Shown one piece after another: positions 1 through 7,890 of a stretch of DNA of 64,000 nucleotides. The DNA is from a virus: IMG/VR virus record IMGVR_UViG_3300031787_010241, positions 101,623-165,622 of that record; one strand, 5' to 3'. Each line of letters opens with the position of its first letter. Position 1 is the first letter of the stretch. A model generated the notes under the pieces. It saw only the letters and a list, made by a program, of their open reading frames with translations. It had not been told where the DNA came from and did not search any database. A program made the translations under genes and the position numbers.

Positions 1-443
1 CTAAACTCGGTTGAGTATTGTTCCTCATCCTCGGGAGTTTTTACATTCTCATGTTCAATCTCCATAAACATTGAGCCGGTACCATCATTTGTCGGAATCC
101 AATTGAATGTACTCTTCCCCCACTTCTTCTGAATCTCCTCCATGGCCGGGTCTTCATAAAACTCCCAACTATCACGGGTCATGTGAAGACGGTCAATTGC
201 CTCCTGAATTTCGGCAGCAACCTCTTTAGCATTAAGGATGTGAGTATTATCAGACAAGAAGAAATCTCGGGTATGTTCGAGTTTTTTGATTAATATTTCA
301 TTAATGAAGTGACTATCATAGTCCTCATCCTTCCAAATTGTGGGAAGCCATCGAAAAACGTTCTTAATTTTTCGAATAAATCGCTTAACAGCGTATTTTA
401 TGTCTTTAAAGCTTTCCCCAACCATTTTTATACTGTGTTTCAT
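1..443 (-). CDS. Hypothetical protein, C-terminus outside window
   Basis: An open frame of 147 codons runs from an ATG at 443 off the left edge of the window, so the C-terminal part is missing. The N-terminus is basic (MKHSIKMVGESFKDIKYAVK) and is followed by an amphipathic, charged helical stretch, then an acidic part. No domain is recognised. It starts inside the 31-codon reading frame that precedes it, in another frame, and would be co-transcribed with the two small genes upstream of it (498-737 and 406-501). Confidence 0.6.
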   Translation of the reverse strand, partial: MKHSIKMVGESFKDIKYAVKRFIRKIKNVFRWLPTIWKDEDYDSHFINEILIKKLEHTRDFFLSDNTHILNAKEVAAEIQEAIDRLHMTRDSWEFYEDPAMEEIQKKWGKSTFNWIPTNDGTGSMFMEIEHENVKTPEDEEQYSTEF

Positions 444-501
444 CGATACCATCTGATACTGTTTTAAAAAATTTAACTAATTTATTCCAAAATTTTCTCA
501 T
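406..501 (-). CDS. 31-aa basic amphipathic micropeptide
   Basis: The frame begins MRKFWNKLVKFFKTVSDG and its ATG overlaps the TGA of the upstream gene as ATGA, the usual sign of translational coupling. It ends 38 nt inside the next gene. The sequence is rich in Lys, Phe and Trp and could form an amphipathic helix. Function unknown. It is short enough to be fortuitous, but the ATGA junction supports it. Confidence 0.42.
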   Translation of the reverse strand: MRKFWNKLVKFFKTVSDGIDETQYKNGWGKL

Positions 502-737
502 CGTATTAAATTATGTGGATTTATGTCATGTTCTTCCATCAATTCACGAAGTTTTTCATAAACCGCATCAACTCCTTTGTGATATGAGTCATCTTCGTCA
601 TATCCGTTGGTTAAACCACGGTATGAATTGGTCATAATCTCCCAAAGAACTAATGCCATGTCGGTTGACTTAACACAACGCTCGTGAGCCATCTTATCAT
701 CGATGTCATCTAAATCAAATGTTAGTTTTGCTTTCAT
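498..737 (-). CDS. 79-aa acidic hypothetical protein
   Basis: I place the start at 737 (MKAKLTFDLDDIDDKM) because a Bacteroidetes -7 element, TATCTTTG, lies exactly 4 nt upstream on the same strand. A longer upstream extension would run back through the promoter and a terminator hairpin. The protein is acidic (DDIDD, GYDEDD) and ends NPHNLIR. The N-terminus resembles small phage proteins annotated only as hypothetical. No function assigned. Confidence 0.72.
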   Translation of the reverse strand: MKAKLTFDLDDIDDKMAHERCVKSTDMALVLWEIMTNSYRGLTNGYDEDDSYHKGVDAVYEKLRELMEEHDINPHNLIR

Positions 738-741
738 GTTA

Positions 742-749
742 CAAAGATA
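742..749 (-). promoter_or_regulatory. Host-type -7 element TAnnTTTG
   Basis: TATCTTTG on the minus strand, 4 nt before the ATG at 737. The spacing implies a nearly leaderless mRNA. Confidence 0.6.
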
Positions 750-767
750 AGGCAAGTTTTTTAATGA

Positions 768-802
768 AAAAAGGGACTTAACAAAAATTAAGTCCCTTTT
801 TC
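768..802. terminator. Bidirectional intrinsic terminator
   Basis: An 11-bp perfect stem (771-781 with 788-798, AAGGGACTTAA paired with its complement) and a 6-nt loop, flanked by A-runs on the left and T-runs on the right. It separates the gene at 894-1136 from the promoter of the gene at 498-737. Confidence 0.75.
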
Positions 803-893
803 TATATATAGGCTCTCTGATGAGAGTGATAGTTTTGATAAATATTGTAATTTTGAGAAAAATAGTCCTAAAACACTTAAAAATCAACTTTTT

Positions 894-1136
894 CTACAAA
901 AAATGTCCTATTGTTATCATTTTTTCTTGTTCAAATGTAAAACTATACTCCTTTAATTGGTTTTCAGTCATATGATTTCTCCATTTGTGAGTAAAAGCCT
1001 CAAAAAGCCTATTACTAATCACAATATGGTTAAAATTTTCACTAGATGACACGATTTTTACCACCCATTCGAAGTCTTTTTCAATTTTTTTACGTTTGTC
1101 AAGTTTTTTTAATAGAGTAATAGTGGATTCTATCAT
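894..1136 (-). CDS. 80-aa hypothetical protein
   Basis: Begins MIESTITLLKKLDKRKK. It has a basic N-terminal segment and a mixed charged C-terminal part and contains a single Trp-rich patch (FTHKWRNHM). No domain recognised. It is followed by the strong hairpin terminator at 768-802, so it seems to be a single-gene unit. Confidence 0.6.
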   Translation of the reverse strand: MIESTITLLKKLDKRKKIEKDFEWVVKIVSSSENFNHIVISNRLFEAFTHKWRNHMTENQLKEYSFTFEQEKMITIGHFL

Positions 1137-1185
1137 TATTTTTTGTTTAAGTTAGGTTTATTTACTATTATAATTATAAAAAAAG

Positions 1186-1476
1186 ATGAAAGGGTGCCTC
1201 ATTATACTTTTAAACTATCTTTACTACAAAGATATTGAGCTATTGTTTGGTAAAGACAGTATTGTTGATGTCTTATCCGTAAAATACTGTACAACCAAAA
1301 AATCTTATATGGTTGATTGTAAGTTGTATCTATCAGACATTAAATTATTTGAGGAATCTCAAATTACTTCATTAGATTATGTCATTGAAGAATGCTGGAA
1401 ATACACCGGATTTGACGGAGAACGACTGATTATTCAATCATCCTATGATTTACTCGAAAATTACTCTTCATCCTGA
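1186..1476 (+). CDS. 96-aa hypothetical protein
   Basis: Begins MKGCLIILLNYLYYKDIELL and ends in TGA at 1476, showing that TGA is a stop in this genome. No recognised domain. The gene is convergent with the 59-aa gene at 1461-1640 and their 3' ends overlap by 16 nt. The short hydrophobic N-terminus (ILLNYLYY) is not long enough for a clear signal peptide. Confidence 0.55.
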   Translation: MKGCLIILLNYLYYKDIELLFGKDSIVDVLSVKYCTTKKSYMVDCKLYLSDIKLFEESQITSLDYVIEECWKYTGFDGERLIIQSSYDLLENYSSS

Positions 1477-1640
1477 AGTAACCCCTCTTTTCTCATAGCT
1501 TGAAAAGCAAGTGGTACTGCGGTTGTAATAGGAGCACTATATTCTTTTTGAATTTGTCCTGCTCTTTCATGTAATTCGTTCATAAGACCGTGTCTGTAGG
1601 CAATATGAAACATTTCTTCCATTATTTTTTCGCTTGTCAT
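1461..1640 (-). CDS. 59-aa hypothetical protein
   Basis: A 59-codon frame starting MTSEKIMEEMFHIAYRHGLM and ending LLQDEE. It is acidic and helical in composition. A GGGGGA run lies just before the ATG, which is unusual here because most genes in the window have no Shine-Dalgarno-like sequence. A TATATTTG promoter element lies about 50 nt upstream. Convergent overlap with the plus-strand gene ending at 1476. Confidence 0.62.
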   Translation of the reverse strand: MTSEKIMEEMFHIAYRHGLMNELHERAGQIQKEYSAPITTAVPLAFQAMRKEGLLQDEE

Positions 1641-1691
1641 TCCCCCAAATGAATTAGAAAATTATTATATATTATAAATATGTTATTTTTA

Positions 1692-1699
1692 CAAATATA
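1692..1699 (-). promoter_or_regulatory. Host-type -7 element TATATTTG
   Basis: TATATTTG on the minus strand about 50 nt before the ATG at 1640. It gives that small gene a normal 5' leader, unlike most promoters in the window. Confidence 0.5.
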
Positions 1700-1797
1700 C
1701 TACGATTTAGTCATCACACAAGTTTTTTTTATTAAAAAATTTCAAATAAAAAGTTTGTTTAATATAAAAAATACCTTATTATTTAAAAAAATACAAT

Positions 1798-2223
1798 ATG
1801 AAAACAATACAAGATTCAGATTCAGTATCGGTTAACTACACCGGTCGATTGGAAGATGGTTCAGTTTTCGATACTTCACTTACTGAAGGTCGTGAGCCAT
1901 TGAAAGCTAAATTAGGTCAAGGACAACTAATCAAAGGTTTTGAAAGCGGTTTGATTGGTATGACAATTGGCGAAAAAAGAACCATTGAAATTCCTTGTGA
2001 GGATGCTTATGGTGATGTAAACGAAATGTTGGTTAGTGAAATTGCAAAAGAGCAGGTTCCGGAAAATGTTTCAGTTGGTGATATGCTGCAGGGAATGGGT
2101 CCAAATGGACCAATTAATGTTCGTATTGTTGAAATTAATGAATCTACCGTTAAAATTGATGCTAATCATCCTTTGGCGGGTAAAAAATTGATTTTTGATT
2201 TAGAAGTTGTTAGTATCGACTAA
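1798..2223 (+). CDS. slyD: SlyD-type FKBP peptidyl-prolyl isomerase
   Basis: A 141-aa FKBP-type prolyl cis-trans isomerase. The FKBP half shows VNYTGRLEDGSVFDTS near residues 13-28 and the GQLIKGFESGLIGM loop near 43-56. The insert-in-flap domain follows (about residues 70-120) and the SlyD signature DANHPLAGKKL is near 122-132. SlyD proteins combine prolyl isomerisation with chaperone activity in the cytoplasm. The His-rich metal-binding tail of E. coli SlyD is absent. Such a gene in a phage could help fold virion or secreted proteins; that role is inference. It is a monocistronic plus-strand gene in an AT-rich upstream region. Confidence 0.93.
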   Translation: MKTIQDSDSVSVNYTGRLEDGSVFDTSLTEGREPLKAKLGQGQLIKGFESGLIGMTIGEKRTIEIPCEDAYGDVNEMLVSEIAKEQVPENVSVGDMLQGMGPNGPINVRIVEINESTVKIDANHPLAGKKLIFDLEVVSID

Positions 2224-2227
2224 CATT

Positions 2228-2617
2228 CTATTCATACATCGTATCTTCAAAGTTCGGGAATTTTTTCTCGAACTTTTTTATTAATGAGCCGGATAGAGCG
2301 TTAGCTTCATTTTCATTCTTACCACCAATATCTTGACCTCTTTCCCTTTTCATAATATCCATCTGATATTCATGTACCCACTCGTGTGCCAATGTGCGAA
2401 GAATATCTCTATTGATTCTATTTTTGGTCAGAACTTTAATAACGTGATTTTCACTTCTGGAGCCGGTACTCATTTCACCTATACGATTTTTAAGGAAAAA
2501 TATCTTTAAGTCATGTTTTAGAGGATATTGTGAAAATAAAAACTTTATAAATCTATCGCACACCTCTTTATTTCTTGAGGCTCTGTCTTTATCCTGATGC
2601 ACTACCGTAACTTTCAT
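2228..2617 (-). CDS. HExxH zincin-like protein
   Basis: A 129-aa protein with HEWVHEY near residues 87-93, the HExxH zinc-binding and catalytic motif, preceded by a hydrophobic turn (ILRTLAHEW). A downstream Glu in ENEANALSG is a candidate third ligand, as in gluzincins and SprT-like families. The protein is too short for a secreted protease and lacks a signal peptide, so it would act in the cytoplasm or virion. It is divergent from the GH19 gene, sharing a palindromic promoter region. Peptidase activity is inferred from the motif only. Confidence 0.7.
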   Translation of the reverse strand: MKVTVVHQDKDRASRNKEVCDRFIKFLFSQYPLKHDLKIFFLKNRIGEMSTGSRSENHVIKVLTKNRINRDILRTLAHEWVHEYQMDIMKRERGQDIGGKNENEANALSGSLIKKFEKKFPNFEDTMYE

Positions 2618-2633
2618 TGTATCACTTTATCAC

Positions 2634-2649
2634 TATAAATATATTTATA
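2634..2649. promoter_or_regulatory. Divergent ATATTTAT promoter palindrome
   Basis: TATAAATATATTTATA is a perfect 16-bp palindrome between the divergent genes at 2617 and 2664. It presents the ATATTTAT motif, found before many genes in the window, to both strands. Confidence 0.5.
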
Positions 2650-2663
2650 ATAAAAAGGTTGTA

Positions 2664-3482
2664 ATGAGAAAATTATTAATTACCGAAGAAGAAAAAAGTC
2701 ATATAAAAAAACTACACAATATAAATGAGCAATCTTTTATTGAAAAGGCACTTGCTTTATCAATAAAGAAAATGTTTGAGAAACCCTCCAAAACCCCAAG
2801 CTCATCAGAAGAAAAACCATCGGAAACAGGCACCACTAAAAGTTCACCTGTAAACGGTGATGTGAAAATTGTTGGTAATTTTGATTCTGAACAACAAAAA
2901 AATATAAATTTTTTAATAGATAAAATGAATGAGGCGGGTATAACAAACCCCTATACTCAAGTAGGTATTTTATCAGTTATTAATAAGGAATGTAATTTCA
3001 AACCTAAAAGTGAGGTTTCATACGCAACCACGGCCAATAGTAGAATTAGAAAAATATTCGGTAAAAGAGTGGCCGGATATAGTGATAGTGAATTAAACGC
3101 ATTAAAAAGTGATATGAGAAAATTTTTCAATGTAGTTTACGCTAAAACAGTTGGTAATCAAGGTGGAGACGATGGTTTCACGTATAGAGGTAGAGGGTTC
3201 AACCAACTAACCGGTATTAAAAATTATGAAAAATATAGTAGAATGATTGGTATGGGTGATGAGTTAGTTAAAAATCCAGATTTAGTTAATGACCCTGAAA
3301 TCGCAGCAAAAATCGCAATCGCATTTTTTACTAAAGGTAAATCCGCATCAACTTTCCCAAACTTTACAGACAAAAAAGAGGCTGCGGAATATTTTGCCGA
3401 TATAAATGCGGGAGGAGGTACTAGCTCACATAGAGCTAACGCGGTTGCCAAAGTTGATAACTTTGAGATTAACGTCGCGTAA
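2664..3482 (+). CDS. GH19 lysozyme/chitinase with capsid-targeting-like leader
   Basis: A 272-aa protein of glycoside hydrolase family 19, which in phages cleaves peptidoglycan. The catalytic region begins near residue 85; candidate acid/base Glu109 (VINKECNF) and Glu117 are in the expected places, and YRGRGFNQLTGIKNY is the family substrate-cleft motif. A low-complexity Ser/Thr/Pro/Glu linker (about 40-65) separates this domain from the first 25 residues, MRKLLITEEE through NINEQ, which match the leader family in this window with ITE and INE cleavage-like sites. There is no signal peptide. It may be packaged in the virion rather than act only as the lysis endolysin; no holin or spanin is seen nearby. 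Confidence 0.88.
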   Translation: MRKLLITEEEKSHIKKLHNINEQSFIEKALALSIKKMFEKPSKTPSSSEEKPSETGTTKSSPVNGDVKIVGNFDSEQQKNINFLIDKMNEAGITNPYTQVGILSVINKECNFKPKSEVSYATTANSRIRKIFGKRVAGYSDSELNALKSDMRKFFNVVYAKTVGNQGGDDGFTYRGRGFNQLTGIKNYEKYSRMIGMGDELVKNPDLVNDPEIAAKIAIAFFTKGKSASTFPNFTDKKEAAEYFADINAGGGTSSHRANAVAKVDNFEINVA

Positions 3483-3545
3483 AAATATTAAATATTTTAG
3501 TTAAAATAATATTTGTTATGTGATAAAAATAGAATGGTATTTTTC

Positions 3546-4067
3546 TCATGATAAATAATATGTGATACCTTTACTCCAGTAATCACCATATTCTTTAAAT
3601 ACTTCCAAATCAATTTCACCATATCTAATTTTGGTGATTATTTCAATCCCATCGATAACTTCAGTAATTACCGGCTTTAATTTATCAGAATCGAATTCTT
3701 CATCAAGTTCAATCTCATAATTGAAGAATTGTCCTTTTGTGTAATCTTCTACAATAAGGTAATTTTCTTTTCCGATTATAAACTCGTACTCGTCTTCTTT
3801 GAATTCATGGTCATTTTCTGATGACCATACTTTAACCTCATTTTCGTTGAATACTTCGATTATAAAATTTTCGGGGTCATTGTAAGGACCGAGATAGATA
3901 TTATCGGTTTCGAAGATATCATTTTTATTTAATATTTCAATAATTTCTTCGTGTTCGCAATTGTCATTCTCGACATCACACTCAAACAATTTCGACTTTT
4001 GATTTTCGTCAATAGAATGGACGTAGCATTCTGCGCCACGTCCACTCACAATGATTTTATATTTCAT
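3546..4067 (-). CDS. 173-aa acidic hypothetical protein
   Basis: Begins MKYKIIVSGRGAECYVHSID. It is strongly acidic, with alternating hydrophobic and charged residues that suggest beta-rich structure. No domain recognised. Its start overlaps the stop of the upstream 77-aa gene by 4 nt (ATGA), so the two are translated together. Confidence 0.72.
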   Translation of the reverse strand: MKYKIIVSGRGAECYVHSIDENQKSKLFECDVENDNCEHEEIIEILNKNDIFETDNIYLGPYNDPENFIIEVFNENEVKVWSSENDHEFKEDEYEFIIGKENYLIVEDYTKGQFFNYEIELDEEFDSDKLKPVITEVIDGIEIITKIRYGEIDLEVFKEYGDYWSKGITYYLS

Positions 4068-4297
4068 TTCTCAATAACCATGTTTGTATTAACAATCGGT
4101 ACTCGTAATACGGGAATTGCTGAATACCCTGATGGTGCGGTTGAGCTATCAACTCTCTGCATTATTTCATAGTAACCGTCCAAAGGTTTTACGGTTGATA
4201 TGTTTTCGTAATGAAATACTACTTCATCCGGAATTGATGCTGAAAAAACTCGAGCGGTTTTGTCTGTTGTGTTAAATACTAGTTTCTGTAATGACAT
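4064..4297 (-). CDS. 77-aa hypothetical protein
   Basis: Begins MSLQKLVFNTTDKTARVFSA. It has a neutral, beta-strand-like composition with several Pro residues. No domain recognised. It is the first gene of a two-gene unit with the acidic protein at 3546-4067. Confidence 0.68.
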   Translation of the reverse strand: MSLQKLVFNTTDKTARVFSASIPDEVVFHYENISTVKPLDGYYEIMQRVDSSTAPSGYSAIPVLRVPIVNTNMVIEK

Positions 4298-4352
4298 ATA
4301 ATTATTAATTTGACATAAACATACTAAATCAAATATGAAAAATCAAATGTTT

Positions 4353-4925
4353 TTACCTAACAACTGTAACATGACCAAAAATTATTTCAGGTTCTCGGTC
4401 AATACCCTTCCAAGTAACCTTATATTCGTAGACATCATTTTGAACGTAATATTCTCCACCTCTAAAGTTACCAATCCATTGTCCTTTTGGGTCAACTGAC
4501 TTAAATACAAGTACCCCCCATCTGTCAAATACTAATACTTCTATACTTTCCCATCCTGTTCCTTGGGGAAACCAAGTATCGTTAAACCCATCATCGTTTG
4601 GAGTAAAAGCATTTGGAATATAGATTGAAGAACATTCCCCAATGAAAACTTTAAACTCCATCGGGTTTGACCTACATCCATCACTTTTTCCATAAACTTT
4701 AATTGTATGGACTCCAGGAGAATAAGTTTCCCAATTGACGGTCAGGGTTTGTCCAAAATGATAGATACCATCTACGTACCAATAAAATGTTGTATTTGGT
4801 GTATTAGACTCTATCGAATACGTATATTCTGTTTTAGATTCGTCTTCGCATATGTCTATCTTTTGGTCTTGTCCTGAAACAATCATGACCAACAAAAACA
4901 ACAAAAGTGTTTTTATTTGTTTCAT
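4353..4925 (-). CDS. Secreted protein with T9SS type B sorting domain
   Basis: A 190-aa protein with a signal peptide (MKQIKTLLLFLLVMIVSG), a short Ig/PKD-like segment (about 25-97) and a C-terminal gliding-motility-associated (CHU_C) domain at about 98-190. Diagnostic motifs are IPNAFTPNDDGFND, VFDRWGVLVF and the terminal GHVTVVR. In Bacteroidetes this domain sends proteins through the outer membrane by the type IX secretion system. The protein would therefore be exported by the host machinery to the cell surface. It is the last gene of a run (6691 to 4353) in which the two preceding genes have signal peptides but no sorting domain, as if one surface protein had been divided over three genes. 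Confidence 0.88.
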   Translation of the reverse strand: MKQIKTLLLFLLVMIVSGQDQKIDICEDESKTEYTYSIESNTPNTTFYWYVDGIYHFGQTLTVNWETYSPGVHTIKVYGKSDGCRSNPMEFKVFIGECSSIYIPNAFTPNDDGFNDTWFPQGTGWESIEVLVFDRWGVLVFKSVDPKGQWIGNFRGGEYYVQNDVYEYKVTWKGIDREPEIIFGHVTVVR

Positions 4926-4927
4926 TA

Positions 4928-5485
4928 TTAGTCATGAGAAATGTTGTCCAAGACAGGAATTGGATAGACGGTCATATCAGCTGTCGCAGTAAATGTGCAT
5001 CCCGCCTCAGTTATGGTGTAAGTCACCGTTTCAGTTCCCGCAGTTTGCGGACAATACTGACCGTTAACAATATTTGGTCCTGTGAATACTCCACCAGCTG
5101 GTGTTGCCACCAAATCTTCACAAGGGTCACCTTCACAAAAATCAAGTGGTAGAACAATTGGTAATATTTCCAAAATAAAAACATTCATTGTAATCGGAGG
5201 TCCGTCACAACCTGCCGGCGTTGTTGCATAAACACTAATCGCATCTACTATAGGACCGCCAGCAGGTGCTGCCGACCAATCAACGGTAATCTCGTTTGTT
5301 CCTTGACCTGCAGTTAAAACACCAGGTGCTGAAACAGTCCAATTGTAAGTATAGTTTGGAGTATTTGGAACCTGATAAGTTGCAAACGGAGAGTTAATAC
5401 AAACCGTATCAGGATTAATAGTTGTAAATTGAGCCAGTAATGTTACTGGAAGTAGAACCAAAAAAAATAGAATAAGTTTTTTCAT
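4928..5485 (-). CDS. Secreted PKD/Ig-like protein
   Basis: A 185-aa protein with a clear signal peptide (MKKLILFFLVLLPVTLLAQ) followed by two Ig/PKD-like repeats, as shown by YNWTVSAPG and TVDWSAAPAGG and paired cysteines. It ends abruptly in LDNISHD, almost the same tail as the neighbouring gene at 5534-6691 (PGIISHD). It lacks the CHU_C domain, which is present in the next gene 2 nt downstream. Exported to the periplasm at least; a surface role with its neighbours is inferred. Confidence 0.8.
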   Translation of the reverse strand: MKKLILFFLVLLPVTLLAQFTTINPDTVCINSPFATYQVPNTPNYTYNWTVSAPGVLTAGQGTNEITVDWSAAPAGGPIVDAISVYATTPAGCDGPPITMNVFILEILPIVLPLDFCEGDPCEDLVATPAGGVFTGPNIVNGQYCPQTAGTETVTYTITEAGCTFTATADMTVYPIPVLDNISHD

Positions 5486-5533
5486 AGTAAAGAATAGTTA
5501 GAGTTTATTCTACTATAAATATCTTGAAAAAGA

Positions 5534-6691
5534 CTAATCGTGACTAATAATTCCAGGAATTACAGGAATATCGAAGACCTCAACCTCGCAATTTACAATA
5601 TCCGTGCAGTTTGTATTTAATACATTTGCGGTCATTGTTACATTATAAACACCTGGTGACAAGTACTGGTGAGTTGGTGATATATCATCAGATATATTTC
5701 CGTCGTCAAAATCCCATAAAAATTTTACATTATATCCTTCTATGGTAGGAGTAAGATTAATAAAATTATTAGAATCAGGAAAACAAACATCCTCACAAAT
5801 AATATTTGCAAGAAGTGGAATTGGGTCCAAAATAATTTGGAGAGTTAATTCACATCCAGTAACAGTTGTAACATTTAAATTTAACGTATCATAAACTAAT
5901 GGGGGAATTGTTATAACCCTTGTTGTGTCACCAGTTTCAACCCACTCATATGTTGCAAAACCTTCAGGTCCCTCAATCAAAATAGAGTCACTTGCTTGAC
6001 AATAATAAATTTCTGTCTCAATTGGTCCACAAGATATTGCGTCAATATATGCGTAACCATAGTGAGCACCTAAATCACAATCACCTGTCTCAAATTCAAG
6101 TGTAACACTTTGTCCAACATAAGAAGATAAATCAATTGAAATAACCCTCCAATCACTATAAGCAACCTGTACTGGATTTCCAAAAATATCATTTTCCATA
6201 CAATAATTATAACCAGGAAGGTTAGGTCCCGCAGTTACAACATATTCTGTGCAAGGTATAATACTACCATTAGATAATCTAACCCTTGATTGGAATCTTG
6301 GTTGAGCTCCGTCATTATGTCCAGGGTCTTGTAAAACAACAGCATAAGCATACTGAACTAACGTTGTTGCGGGGCTTACGGTAAATGTATAATACAACCC
6401 TTCGGCTCTTGAATTGTTTTGGTCATTACCCAATCTTGCCGAAAAATTACCTTGATATACTCTGTTTAGTCCCCCACAAGAATGGGGGTCAAGTCCGGCA
6501 CTTACAATTGTTTGTCTACCTGCCAATATACCTACAAATGGTAGATTAATCGGACAACAAGTTCCTCTCTTACCAGTCCAGTTAGTAAAGGTACCAAATT
6601 CAAAATTTGCGTTAGGACATTGGGCGAGCGACACCAATCCACTTAATGTGAGAATTATTAACCAAATAATATTCTTATTCCTCTTCTTCAA
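5534..6691 (-). CDS. Secreted jelly-roll plus PKD-domain protein
   Basis: A 385-aa protein with signal peptide (about 1-23, cut before QCPNANFE), a large N-terminal Cys-containing jelly-roll-like domain (about 24-220) of the kind found in Bacteroidetes surface proteins, an Ig-like segment, and a C-terminal PKD domain (about 300-375) with FLWDFDDGNISDD and HQYLSPGVYNVT. It ends ISHD like the next gene. Its start overlaps the end of the gene at 6675-7007 by 17 nt. It has no T9SS sorting domain; the one in the third gene of the run may complete the set. A role in surface binding is inferred from the domains. Confidence 0.82.
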   Translation of the reverse strand: MKKRNKNIIWLIILTLSGLVSLAQCPNANFEFGTFTNWTGKRGTCCPINLPFVGILAGRQTIVSAGLDPHSCGGLNRVYQGNFSARLGNDQNNSRAEGLYYTFTVSPATTLVQYAYAVVLQDPGHNDGAQPRFQSRVRLSNGSIIPCTEYVVTAGPNLPGYNYCMENDIFGNPVQVAYSDWRVISIDLSSYVGQSVTLEFETGDCDLGAHYGYAYIDAISCGPIETEIYYCQASDSILIEGPEGFATYEWVETGDTTRVITIPPLVYDTLNLNVTTVTGCELTLQIILDPIPLLANIICEDVCFPDSNNFINLTPTIEGYNVKFLWDFDDGNISDDISPTHQYLSPGVYNVTMTANVLNTNCTDIVNCEVEVFDIPVIPGIISHD

Positions 6692-7007
6692 GTCCGTCCA
6701 TTAATGTTCCGTCCCACTCTGATATTTCATCGTCAGTATATTCAAACGCACCATCCGGTCCAATCTGAAAATCATCTGAAACATATGGTTCAATGTTTTC
6801 CTCGGCACATTCCTCTGCCATCTTCATCGCATAATCTTTCTTTCTCGCAAATGGTTTCTCGGGACATAGTTCTTCTTTTCCTCTATAAACCGCCCACCAC
6901 CATTGTTGCTCCTCCATCTTTTCAACTCGGAGCATCATATCACGATATTTGGCAACATAATCGTCCTCGTCAATTTGTTCCCATCTATGTTTGAGGTCTT
7001 CCATCAT
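6675..7007 (-). CDS. 110-aa acidic hypothetical protein
   Basis: Begins MMEDLKHRWEQIDEDDYVAK. It is highly acidic and Trp-rich (QQWWWAVYRGKEEL) and ends in a Glu run. No family recognised. It overlaps the upstream gene by 4 nt and the downstream secreted protein gene by 17 nt. Confidence 0.7.
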   Translation of the reverse strand: MMEDLKHRWEQIDEDDYVAKYRDMMLRVEKMEEQQWWWAVYRGKEELCPEKPFARKKDYAMKMAEECAEENIEPYVSDDFQIGPDGAFEYTDDEISEWDGTLMDGLEEEE

Positions 7008-7231
7008 TTGTTTTGAGCAATTACTTTGGTTTTTATTCTTGAGTCATTATCGCAGTGATATTCATACCAGGTCATCGCCTTATCTTTTTCATAATAGGTT
7101 GCTCCCCACTCTGAATGTTCTTCAAAATACTGAGTCCACCATAGACCTAGTATTTTTTTTTCAATAACCCAATATGGTCTTCCGTTATAAATTAACTTAT
7201 CTGTGATTTCTAATACTCTATAGCGTGCCAT
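7004..7231 (-). CDS. 75-aa hypothetical protein
   Basis: Begins MARYRVLEITDKLIYNGRPY and contains many aromatic residues (YWVIEKKILGLWWTQYF). No domain recognised. ATGA overlap with the gene at 6675-7007 indicates coupling. Confidence 0.7.
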   Translation of the reverse strand: MARYRVLEITDKLIYNGRPYWVIEKKILGLWWTQYFEEHSEWGATYYEKDKAMTWYEYHCDNDSRIKTKVIAQNK

Positions 7232-7242
7232 TGGTTTTATTT

Positions 7243-7428
7243 TTAGTAGTTATTTAATGATTGTTCCAAAAAACTTTTAAATAAATTATACACTTCTCCG
7301 GCATCTTCAATTAACTCTCCTTTATAACTAAATCCTTTTGAGTCAATAACAATGATTGTCTTTTCTTCTAGACTAAATGTAAAAGAAGGTGCGTCCACTG
7401 GTTCTGATTTTAATAATAGATTTTCCAT
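7243..7428 (-). CDS. 61-aa hypothetical protein
   Basis: Begins MENLLLKSEPVDAPSFTFSL. Small and acidic, without a recognised motif. It sits tightly between neighbours (3 nt and 11 nt gaps) in the minus-strand block. Confidence 0.62.
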   Translation of the reverse strand: MENLLLKSEPVDAPSFTFSLEEKTIIVIDSKGFSYKGELIEDAGEVYNLFKSFLEQSLNNY

Positions 7429-7431
7429 AAT

Positions 7432-7887
7432 TTATATTTTTTTCCATTTATTATCTGAATCAAGTTCAAACTCACCAATGAATTCTTGTTTCCATTCGGT
7501 TGGTTTTATTAAAGATAAGAAATATTCTCCACTATTTCTACGATAGAGAAAGTAATTTTGACCGATTATTGGTTGAAAATTATAAGTTGCGTTATAAACA
7601 ATATTGTTCCATTCAAACTCCTCAATGAGTTTTTGGTATTGTTCTTTTATCTCCTCGTATTTTCTATTGAAGTAATGGTTTGTCTTTAGTATCTTCTCGT
7701 TCTTCCAAGTTGATACATTGTCGGGTTTAATGACCGGAGCTCCGATGTTTGTCGCATATGGTAGTAGGTGAGCATAATATCCACGCTCTTCACTCCATAC
7801 AACATTGTCGGGATATTTCTTTTTTGGTTGTTCGTAACTCATTACACTTGGTAGGTCAGAATAATTACACCACAGGTCATCTTCCAT
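7432..7887 (-). CDS. 151-aa hypothetical protein
   Basis: Begins MEDDLWCNYSDLPSVMSYEQ and is rich in Tyr, Trp and Asn with no signal peptide. A domain was not recognised. It lies 3 nt after the secreted hydrolase-like gene and 3 nt before the 61-aa gene, so it belongs to the same transcript. Confidence 0.68.
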   Translation of the reverse strand: MEDDLWCNYSDLPSVMSYEQPKKKYPDNVVWSEERGYYAHLLPYATNIGAPVIKPDNVSTWKNEKILKTNHYFNRKYEEIKEQYQKLIEEFEWNNIVYNATYNFQPIIGQNYFLYRRNSGEYFLSLIKPTEWKQEFIGEFELDSDNKWKKI

Positions 7888-7890
7888 TTG

